The translations under genes and the position numbers were made by a program. The notes below the pieces were generated by a model. The model did no database searches, had not been told where the DNA came from, and saw only the letters and a program-made list of their open reading frames with translations. Positions 51,857 to 64,000 of a stretch of 64,000 bases of DNA are shown one piece after another. Position 1 is the first letter of the stretch. Every line of letters starts with the position of its first letter. The stretch comes from Cacajao melanocephalus (Eukaryota > Chordata > Mammalia > Primates > Pitheciidae): NCBI GenBank assembly GCA_963573385.1, contig CAUYLG010051940.1, forward strand, positions 1 through 64,000, in the 5' to 3' direction.

Positions 51857-52422
51857 GGAGTGTTTGAGTTCTTTGTAAATTCTGGATATTAGTCACCTGT
51901 TGAATGGAGAGTTTGCAAATATTTTTCCCCACTTTGCAATTTGTCTATTTCTTGATTATTTCTTTTGCTGTGCAGAGCTTTTTAGTTTTAATTAAGTCCC
52001 ATTTGTCTGTTTTTGTTTTTGTTGCCTATGCTTTTGAGGTCTTAGACATAAATTCTTTGCCTAGGTAATACTATTCAGCTATAATAAAGAATGAAATCAC
52101 GTCTTTTGCAGCAAAATAAATGGAACTGGAAGCCATTATTTTAAGTGAAAACAACTCAGAAACAAAGACAAATATTGCATCTTCTTGCTTATACGTGGGC
52201 GATAATGTGTGCACTTGAACATAGAGTACAGAATGATGGTAAATAGAGATTTGGCAATGTGGGGAGTATGGAAGGGGTGTGGATGAAGAAATTACTTAAT
52301 GGGTACAATGTATGTTATTTGGGTGACAGATACACTAAAAGCCCTGATTTTATGCAATAGATTCATGTGACAAAATTGTACTTGTACCCCATACATTTAT
52401 ACAAACAAAGCCAAAGCAAAAC
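51857..52422. mobile_element. younger L1 with 5' inversion (twin-primed)
   Basis: 51857-52070 is antisense L1 ORF2 (gagtgtttgagttctttgta, tttgctgtgcagagcttttt, ttttgttgcctatgctttt). 52071-52422 is sense L1 3' end (ctattcagctataataaaga, atggaactggaagccatta, ggaatgatgg-like text, gtacaatgtatgttatttgg, cttgtaccccatacattt) with an A-rich tail. This is the usual product of twin priming. Confidence 0.85.
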
Positions 52423-52507
52423 ACCAAACATTAATTGTGGGACAGATTTGCTGGCAATGGATTCTCTGTCTGAGGAGGTATTTATTTCACTTTTGAAAAA
52501 TAATTTT

Positions 52508-52815
52508 AGGTCTGGTTTGGTGGCTCCTGCCTGTAGTCCTAGCACTTTGGGAGGCTGAGGTGTGTGGATGGCATGAGTCCAGGAGTTCAAGATCAGCCTG
52601 GACAACATGGTGAAACCCCATCTCTACTAAAAAATGCAAACAATTAGCCACACATGGTGGCTTACACCTGTAGTCTCAGCTACTTGGGTGGCTGAGGTGG
52701 GAGGATACCTTGAGCCTAGGAGGTTGAGGTTGCAGTTGAGACCTGATCATGCCACTGCACTTTAGCCTGGGTGACAGAGTGAGACCCTGTCTCAAAATAA
52801 TAATAATAAATAAAT
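52508..52815 (+). mobile_element. Alu SINE
   Basis: Sense Alu with an (aat)/(aaat) tail, flanked by aataatttt on both sides. It lies in the antisense L1M. Confidence 0.95.
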
Positions 52816-53727
52816 AATAATTTTGTTAAATGTAGAATTCAAGGTTGGTATTTTCTTTTTTTAGTTTCAACATTTTAAAGATTTCACTTTGTTTTTGCTT
52901 GTGTAGTTTCTGATGGGAAGTCTATAATTTTGATCTTTTTTCCTCTATAGTTAAGATACTTTATTCTTCTAGCTTCCTTCAATAATTTCTTTTTGTCTTT
53001 GGTTTTGTTCATTTTGACTGTGATATGCTTAAGTGTTATCTTTCGATGTTTACCTTCGTTTTTAAAAATAACTTTTTATTCTTTGAACCTCATAGAGCTG
53101 TGGTTTGCTGTCTGTCATTAATTTTGGGAAGTTCCTTGTCATTGTTACATCAAATATTCCTTCTGCCCTATTACCTTTTTCTTCTCCTTCTGATATTCTA
53201 ATTACATGTACACTACTATTTTTAATATTGCCTCACAGTTCTTGCATGTTCTGTTCCTTTTTTTACTTTACTTCTTTTTCTTTTGGAATTTCAGTTACGG
53301 AAGTTTCAGATGACCTGTCTTCAAGTTCACTGATTGTTTCCTCAGCTATGCTGAGTCTCATGAAAGACCCATTGAAGACATTCTTTATTTTTGTTACAGT
53401 GTTTTTGATTTCTAGCATTTCCTTTGGTTTGTGTTTAGAGTTTCTATCTCTTGGCAGACAATACCAGTCTAGCTGGTTATCTATCTTTTCAACTGTAGCC
53501 TTTAACATATTAATTTTAGCTATTTTAAATTCTTTGATAATTCTAACATTTGTGTCATATTTGAGTTTGGTTCTGATGATTACTTTGTCTCTTTAGAGTG
53601 TGTCTTTTCTTGTCTTTGGCATAGTTTGTATTTTTTCTGAAAGCTGGATGTGTTTTATGGGTAACAGATAATGAGATAAATAGGTCTTTATTACAATAAT
53701 TTGTTTTAAATTATGGTGAGGAGATAG

Positions 53728-54243
<516 letters not shown>

Positions 54244-54257
54244 TATGCTTTAATTTT

Positions 54258-55060
54258 TTGATTAAGTCTCAGTCTATTACCAGGCCTGTGTTTTGGGGTG
54301 TGTCTTTCACAAGTGTTTGTGTTCCTCCTCTAGGGCTATAGCATTTCTCTCTTCCTCCATGCCCCCTACTCCTTTTCTTGGCTACAGCATTCCAGATTTT
54401 TTTTTTTTTTTTTGGTAGCCCTGTCTCTGGTTGAATATGGCTCCCCCTCCTATTCCTTGGATGAGAAAGGAAGGGTGGCATGGGCTGCAGTGAGAAAGAG
54501 TCATCTTCTCCTAGGAAGAATAAAATTTCAGTGTTTCCCCCATTGCAGTCTTTTCCGCTAGAGTATAGGCTTTTGTTTTGAGCTGGTGAGGTTATGGTGG
54601 GGTGGAAGGCTGGGGGCTGGGGAAAGAGAGAAGGATCCATAAATGGAGTGACTGCAAAGGAGAACTGGAAGAGATGGCAGTATGAGGAAAGAAAGTCAGC
54701 AAGGTCTACTGGCTTGTCTCAATCCAAGGAATTGGCAAATGTGGTAGGACCGGGAAAGGGAAGTTTAAAAAGACGCAGTCACCAAAGTTGACAAACATTG
54801 CCTACTGTCTTTAAAGGCTTTCATTTGCCCCACTGCTGCCCTCTAGGGGAAATGGCTGGGAATGGTATGGCATAACTTGCTTATAAAATAACTTTCATTT
54901 TTGGAATTTATTTAGTAAATTCCTCTGTGGGCAAAAAATTATTTTATCTTCACCTTTATACTAACAAATAGTTTTCTTTGTCTTCTCATATTTTCTGAGA
55001 AAATGTATTTTTTATTTATCATTGGTTCCCAATGTTACAAATCTAACAAAAAGGTATACT
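54258..55060. other. anonymous sequence, possibly old L1
   Basis: No gene. A T-run at about 54400-54416 is not attached to an Alu. The part up to 54560 could continue the antisense L1M, but I cannot show it. Confidence 0.35.
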
Positions 55061-55064
55061 AATT

Positions 55065-55280
55065 AACATTGTTGGCTCTGCAATCCTGCACGGATCAGAA
55101 ATTGATTCCAATTATTTAACTTCTTTAATTTTCAGTTATTTATCTGTAAAATCTGACTAATACATCTCTCATGGAGTTATTGTGAGTTTTCAATGAGATA
55201 ATATAGGTAATATGCTTGTTTAGTGCTAGGCACTGCCTTGGTAAATAGTAAATACTAAATAATGAATAGTTATGATGCTT
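55065..55280 (+). mobile_element. MIR SINE
   Basis: The text gttggctctgcaatcctgca, ttcagttatttatctgtaaa, ctcatggagttattgtgag, caatgagataatataggtaa and ttagtgctaggcactgcct covers most of MIR in sense. Confidence 0.88.
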
Positions 55281-55294
55281 ATAACTTCTGTTGC

Positions 55295-55485
55295 TAAACA
55301 TATATAATATATATTAAATGTTATGTAAATATGATATAATGTATAATATAAATAATATATAAATACTATAAATATATTTAATATAAATATACACATAATG
55401 AAGTTACAATATAATTATTAATATATAATTAGTATATTTATATAATAAATATTAGACATGTATAATATAAATATTAAATATGTTT
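55295..55485. repeat. AT-rich low-complexity tract
   Basis: About 190 bp are almost purely A/T with irregular ataata and tatatt motifs. Confidence 0.95.
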
Positions 55486-55539
55486 AGCACATAATCCATA
55501 TGCTCAGCAATAGAAAGTATAAACACACATACACACACT

Positions 55540-56391
<852 letters not shown>

Positions 56392-56410
56392 AAATAGCAT
56401 AATTTGTTTT

Positions 56411-56706
56411 CTTTTTTTTTTTTTTTCGAGACAGAGTCTTACTCTGTTGCCCAGGCTGGAGTGCAAGGGCATGATCTCAGCTCACTGCAACTCCTGCCTC
56501 AAGGTTCAAGCAATTCTCCTGCCTTAGCCTCCTGAGTAGTTGGGATTACAGGCACTCACCACCACGCCTGGCTAATTTTTGTATTTTTAGTAGAGATGGG
56601 GTTTCTCCATATTGGTCAGGCTAGTCTCGAACTCCTGACCTCGTGATCTGCTCACCTCGGCCTTCCAAAGTGCTGGGATTACAGGTGTGAGCCACCGCAC
56701 CTGGCC
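56411..56706 (-). mobile_element. Alu SINE, antisense
   Basis: Full antisense Alu. The 14-bp target duplication aaatagcataattt (56392) recurs as aaatagtataattt (56707). Confidence 0.96.
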
Positions 56707-56881
56707 AAATAGTATAATTTCTTAAAAGCATAGATGAAACCTCTGTGTTTATAATTAACAACTGTTGAAACATACAAATGTATGGCAAACAATTACACAA
56801 AGATTTTAGTATTTACATGTTTCTAATTGTGGTATAAAATGGGTTTTAGTGCATGGTAAGATGAGTGGGAAAACATTCATT

Positions 56882-56982
56882 GATTGATCTCTGATGTATC
56901 TTCCTCTTTAATTTGGGGGTCACTAGTCCTGTCTGATTAGGGCCATACACTATAGGTCTCATTTAACCTTAATCACCTCCTT
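56882..56982 (-). repeat. 101-bp duplicated insert (copy of 58627-58727)
   Basis: It is identical to 58627-58727 except for two substitutions and no gaps. The rest of the MLT1-type LTR that surrounds the 58.6 kb copy is absent here. Confidence 0.95.
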
Positions 56983-57029
56983 TACATCAAAGTGATTTTT
57001 TTAAAAGTGACACTGGAGAGATATTAGTC

Positions 57030-57290
57030 AAAGAATACAAAATTTTATTCAGACAGGAGGAATAAGTTCAGAGATGTAAATCATGGTGACTATAGTTAAT
57101 GACAAAATATTTTATTCTTTAAAATTCTAATAAAGTAGATTTCAAATGTTTTTACCACAAAAAGGTATGTGAGGTAGTACATATGCTAAGTAGCTCAATT
57201 ATGCCATTTCATAATGTATACACATTCAAAACATCATGTACACCGTAAATATTTATAATTTTTGTCAGTTAACAAGGAAAGAAAAAGTAC
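57030..57290 (+). mobile_element. old L1 3' end, sense
   Basis: The text atcatggtgactatagttaa near 57082, ggtatgtgaggtagtacata near 57164, cataatgtatacacattcaa near 57210, and catgtacaccgtaaatattt fits an L1 3' end. Confidence 0.8.
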
Positions 57291-58620
57291 ACAAAATAAA
57301 TATTAAGAATTGTTTTGGACATGCTGTTGGAAGCTTCAGCAATAGGAAAGTATTAGGGACCCAAATGTGCTTTTTCATGTTGTCAGACTCTTGACTGGAA
57401 ATCACATCAAGAGAATACTGTGGAGATTTCTGCAGGGCATAGAACACAGTTCTGGGTGTTATCAGAAGGACACGAATCCTTTTGGTTGTCTGACCAAATG
57501 CTTCATCTGCAAGTTCAAACCTTTCAGGAAAAAATAAAATACCCACTTAACACCCTCATCTTTTAAAAAAAGAAAACACATCCTTCAGGCTATTTTAGTG
57601 AACACGCACAGCAAATCCAGCCCTTCTCTTTTGTCGTTCACTCAGGATCCAGATGTAAGCACCCATAAAGCCTCTGTAAGCCTTTCCCAGGCACTAAGGC
57701 TCTTTGCATGCTCCGCTGGGACCAGACACTATGTAAATCTTTAATAGTACTTGGAATTTAGCTCACATAGGGGTGGGCTAAGTTATATCAAAACAGGTTT
57801 TCTGGTGCAATGATGATGATCTGAGCCATGGAAAATATGTTATTAGCACTGTCAGTTTACATTCCCTGCCAGAGAATGAACACAAGCCCCATAGTTATAT
57901 GCTAATATCACCCTCCAATCCTAACTTTAGAAGAGGTTGAATTACTGAGAGATTAAAGTACTGGGGGTGTTTTGAAGACATAAACTTTGTCTGATTTCAT
58001 TGATCCAGACTGTACTGCTGACTGTAGGTGGATGACCTGTAAGTGTGTGCAACTGATCACAAGGTGGGGGCAGTGGAGGTCAGGTAGGAGAGAGGATTCT
58101 TACTAGACTCTGAGAGCTAGAAATGCCTTTACAATAAGGCATGCCAACTTTCCCTTTTTACATGCGAGAGACCTGAGGCATAAGACATAGGATGTGAGTT
58201 CCCTAAAGGAACAACATTTGCTTAAAAGTAAATTATGCTATTTGGTATTCAGATGATTACTGAATATTGATTACTAGATAATTTATTTAGTTTTTCGAAT
58301 ATTCCAAATTCATAAATGCCGTGTCTATAAAGACAAATCTATTGGTCAGGGTTGAAAAGCCTCCTTCCAATTTATTTGTTTATTTGATAGTTGATTTAGT
58401 CTTACTACTAAATTGTATGTTCTACATGGTGCTGATAAACCATTTTGTCTTCTTAATTGGTTATTCAGTTGCCTTCATATTGACAAATATCTTCAGTGAT
58501 TAGTTAGGGTGCAGATAGGTGATTCATTGATGGGCAGATCATAGTAGGCCTTTGTAGGCTTCACAATGACCTTTGGGCACCTTCTGTGGTACTCTGCATA
58601 AAAAGAGAAAGAGAAAGATA
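57291..58620. other. anonymous sequence with one exon-like minus-strand frame
   Basis: A 93-codon minus-strand frame at 57265-57546 (containing RFELADEAFGQTTKRIRV) follows an acceptor-like pyrimidine tract (tattttttcctgaaag on the minus strand). No donor or family is recognised. The rest shows no gene or named repeat. Confidence 0.3.
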
Positions 58621-58626
58621 GAGATC

Positions 58627-58818
58627 GATTGATCTCTGATGTATCTTCCTCTTTAATTTGGAGGTCACTAGTCCTGTCTGATGAGGGCCATACACTATAG
58701 GTCTCATTTAACCTTAATCACCTCCTTAAAGGATCTAATCTCAAAATCCAGTCACATTAGGGGTTAGGGCTTCAACATATAAATTTTTTGAGGGGAAGGC
58801 ACAATTCAGTCAATAACA
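58627..58818 (-). mobile_element. MLT1-type LTR fragment, antisense
   Basis: The text cattaggggttagggcttca, acatataaattttttgagg and acaattcagtcaataacag is the reversed 5' end of a MaLR-like LTR; the part at 58627-58727 is the likely source of the duplicate at 56882. Confidence 0.7.
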
Positions 58819-60420
<1,602 letters not shown>

Positions 60421-60528
60421 ATGTGCTCTTTTCTCCATACAGATTCAGCCTGTTCTAGGTTTATTTTCTGGACACTGATTTCTTCTCTTTTGGCACTGAT
60501 TTTATTGACAGCTTGTGAAGTCCTCCAG

Positions 60529-60769
60529 CTGTTAGAAACCAGCTTGGCCAACGTGGCAAAATCCTGTCTCTGCTAAAAGTACAAAAATTAGCTGGGTGTT
60601 GTGGCACGTGCCTTTAATCCTAGCTACTTGGGAGGCTGAGGCAGTAGAGTTGCTTGAACCCAGGAGGTGGAGGTTGCAGTGAGTCAAGATTGCACCACTG
60701 CACTCTAGCCTGGGCAACAGAGCGAGACCCTGTCTCAAAATAAAAATAAAATAAAATAAAATAAAAATA
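60529..60769 (+). mobile_element. Alu SINE, 5' truncated
   Basis: Sense Alu starting within the first arm (ccagcttggccaacgtggc) and ending in an (aaaat)n tail. The flanks aagtcctccag (60518) and aagtcttccag (60770) are the target duplication, so it inserted already truncated. Confidence 0.95.
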
Positions 60770-60780
60770 AAGTCTTCCAG

Positions 60781-63700
60781 TGAGCAGAATTCAGACTATA
60801 ATGTGAGGAGATCTGAATCTGAACCCGGGAAATATTTGCTGCTGGCTTGCATAGTTGCTGTGAGCCAGACTGACTCACCAGGGAATTCCCAGAGAGGAAG
60901 CTGTGCTGCCTCCACCTGTGGGCATGCCTCCTCTCTGTACTCTGATGCCACCTGTTATAGGACAGCTGGTGTGGTCTGGGGACATCTGAAGCTATTAAAG
61001 TCACATGCTCCCACAGAGCAGCTGGTGGCTGTAAGTGTCATCCATAAGGGAGGCAGGGAGCATAATAAATATATCAGAGGGACAAGGAAGGAAACCTAGC
61101 AGATCAACATTGAGAAATAGGGATAGGATGGGGAAAAATGAAATTTAGAGGACACAGAAGAGATCATTCTAATTTAATGTGAAGAAATAGGAAATGAATG
61201 ATGGAGAAGGGATTGGGGAGAGGAACATGATATGCACATCTGTGCCTGTACACTGTGTCCATGACACTTAGAGTCCAAGTCTTTGCCATACCCCTCTCAG
61301 GAAATGGGCTTGTGAACGTGGTGGCACAGCTTTCAAACATGGCTCTCCTCTGGTTCCTGGTTAGCAGCATAACATTAATCAAGTGTGATTTTTATGTGCA
61401 AGGCCATATACTCTTTTCCTGCAAGGCCATATACTCACCTGTGCAAACAGCCCCCAAAGTCCATCAGTCCTGAATAAAGCCTCTGAATTTCTCTCTCTCT
61501 CTTTTTTTTTTCTTTCATTTTTTGGTACCCTGTACCCCCATATACCATGTTTACTTTGGAGGCCAGGTGAAATAAAAATTAAAATAACTAGGACTACAAA
61601 GGAACCCAAATCTATTATATATGCTTTCAATATATATAATTATATTGAAATATATCATCATATTAAAAAAACAAACTTGTGATATAGCAATACATATACA
61701 TTTTATTAACAAGATCTAATGGGACTAATAACTTCCATTATATTGAAACAATATGAGCATATTTTGAGATATCTAGACCAATAGTAATATGGTATAAAAA
61801 TATCTGTGATTTCTGTTTGTGACAAAGTAACAGGTACCATTGATTTCACTATAGTTTTTGTGCTTACTCATAGTTAAATAACATGCTAAATTTCAGTGAG
61901 TTGTTACTAAAAATGAAGTAAAATATGTAGAATCTCCAATCAAATTCACAGGTCCCCTATAGTCTATCCATGGACCTTGGGTTAAGAGTTGAAAATCTCT
62001 GCTTTAGGAGGTCTTTGGGGTAGAAAAATTAGGTGGCCATCCTATCTATCATTAAATTGGTGGAATGTACTTTGGTGCTGGGTTCTTTCTCTAGAATTAG
62101 AGGATCCTGAGAATATGGAGGAATTTTGATGATAACTGGAAGCTTAATATTTTCTGAGCATGTGCTGGGTAATCCATGCCAAAAGGTATCACCAGAATCA
62201 CCTGGACTAAAGTTCACAATCCAACTCACTTGCTTCCCCAGTGACCCATAATCTTGGCCCTAGAAGAGGCCCCTGCAGGATAACTGTGGGCTGATGTAAT
62301 TCCTACATGTACATCAAAATGGCCCCATGGTGGCTATAATCACAGCCTCCAAACCACAGAAATATTTGTTCACATATCAAAGTGTTTGCTTCAAGAAGAT
62401 CTTTGCTGCCTATTGAGATGATTACCTCTATACCAGTTTTCATTTGTAAATATCAGGATGCGGTAACCCACATGATATTAGACACGAAGCCACAAATTCT
62501 CATGGTTTGGTAAATGGGTAATCATGATTCTTTCACCTGAAGTGCAGAGGTACTGGCGGAACCAGTGACCTGCGTCCTGCCCAGGACATCAGACACTTCC
62601 CATTGGTGGAGTACAAACTTTTGTAGTCTTCTCTTGTTTTCCTGTTCTCTTGCCCTGCCAACTTACTGCTCTGCCCAATATATAATTTTACTATATAGTA
62701 AATGACAAGTATGAATATTCTGGACTCTCCTTATGTGGATCTGAAATGTTACACTCAGGAGGAAATAAGGTTATTGGAGGGTTCACATAGGTTGTGTGAC
62801 TGTGTGTGGGGGATGTGGTAGAGGAGACAGAAGATTTGGACATATGTTTGGACACGATCATCTTTTTGACCACTTTCAAGTATAAAAGTCATGATTCAGT
62901 GATTCCATGAAATGCTCTGAACTGCTATGATAAAAGGTGCTGTGGACACAAAGAGCATTATTATTAGCTCCATTTTTTGAAGTGATGTTATAATCTTTGT
63001 TCATTTTCAGTTTTATTATTCATTTGTACTTACTGAATTTTCTCACCAACTCTTCTTTTGTACTATCACAATATCTAACAGCTTTAATCAGCCAATTTGT
63101 CTTGACAAAAATTACATGCTTGGCTGTCTCTATTCATAGCACTGTTTTGTTTTTCAAATCTCCATTCAGCCATAGCCTCCCTCTCAAAGAATACCCCATA
63201 TGTATATTCAGTCCTAGTATTTTGGTTTTGCCAAAAGGCCCCTTATCTGTTTTCCACAAGCATAACCTGCTTCAATACTCATTGTCTGAGAGTTTTTAAT
63301 CACTCCATATTCATGTGGAACTCATAGATAGCTCTAATGTGAGATTCAAAATGAACCAGCATTACTTAATGGAGACTTTAAATAGATTAATAGAAGCAAT
63401 TTTATTCCCTTGTGCTATTTAGTTCCATGCTCCAATTTTATCAAGAATATTTCTTTTTACCTGGCCTTATCAGACCTTATTAGAGGAGTGCATTAATAAA
63501 TTAAAAGTCTTAGTCAATATGAGAATCTTACATGAAGCTTCGTGTTTTGTCTACCTTGGAATTATCTGGAATACTGGTCATATGTTCAGTTTTAAATTGG
63601 TTACATTGCTTTTTTGTTGGTCAGAACTTCAGCTCTATTGCTGCAAAGCTCAAATTCTCTGGACTTCTAATGATTCATCTTAACAGAATTTGTAGTATGT

Positions 63701-64000
63701 ATTTCTCATCTTGAATTGGTATTTTAGACTTTGATTGTGAGACGATAATGCTTGCACAAATTTCTAAGCCACTTTGACCATAACCTTCTAGAGTGCTACA
63801 GAGTAGTTGGTTGGGGGCTTATAAATTAGAGAGAGCAGGTCTGTTGTTGTGTTTTGCCTCCAAAAGTAGAAATGCAAGCTGGCTAATGAATTTATCTTTT
63901 GTCTTTTATAAAATCAGTCCCAGGTTGGTCAAAGGAATGCTGAAGGTACAGATATTTTGGAGGGGTTTCATTTTTAGACGCAATTTATTTGAAAAGCATC
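60781..64000. other. anonymous sequence to the window end
   Basis: Over 3 kb I recognise no gene and no confident repeat. Simple structures are a (CT)n/T-run at 61489-61510 and an AT-rich patch at 61610-61680. The open frames (up to 100 codons at 62997) have no family signature. Confidence 0.45.

Noticed and set aside
53105..53596. 163-codon plus-strand open frame
   Set aside because: It lies antisense to an L1M block and shows only hydrophobic, low-complexity translation.

Overview
This 64 kb window is mammalian, almost certainly primate and most likely human, genomic DNA. It carries about two dozen Alu elements, THE1/MST/MLT1 (ERVL-MaLR) LTRs, MLT2/ERVL, MIR, L2, MER2 and MER20, and several layers of L1. 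It is AT-rich and CpG-poor. I find no intact protein-coding gene, no tRNA, rRNA or snRNA gene and no CpG island; it reads as intergenic or deep intronic sequence. All family names come from reading the sequence against remembered consensus features, since no repeat database could be run.

Layout. 0-7.3 kb: Alu, MIR and L1 pieces, a broken processed copy of SLC25A5 (ADP/ATP carrier 2) on the minus strand, and an old L2-type LINE. 7.3-16.5 kb: the remains of an ERVL-type provirus on the plus strand (LTR, primer-binding region, then protease, reverse transcriptase and RNase H homology, all broken), invaded by an Alu, an antisense LTR, an antisense MaLR provirus, an MLT1 LTR and a THE1 LTR. 16.5-17.0 kb: a short minus-strand retrocopy of an unidentified transcript bounded by a perfect 16-bp direct repeat. 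17.9-28.8 kb: Alus, MaLR LTRs and long antisense L1 blocks with scrambled segment order. 31-37.6 kb: MLT2 LTRs, MER2, MLT1 and MST LTRs, several nested. 38-47 kb: sparse old repeats (L2, MIR) and a Z-DNA-prone TG/CG tract. 47-54 kb: densely nested LTR, L1 and Alu insertions. 54-64 kb: Alus, MIR, an L1 3' end and largely anonymous sequence.

The most notable findings are two short duplicative insertions inside the window. A 124-bp segment spanning an L1/LTR junction at 50.1 kb recurs without indels at 48.3 kb. A 101-bp segment at 58.6 kb recurs at 56.9 kb with two mismatches. Both copies lack poly-A tails and sit inside unrelated sequence, which suggests templated insertion or gene conversion, not retrotransposition. 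Other structures worth checking are a chimeric inverted Alu, a 25-bp-arm hairpin inside L1, a twin-primed L1 and two weak exon-like open frames. No functional gene set or novel coding system is supported by what I can see.
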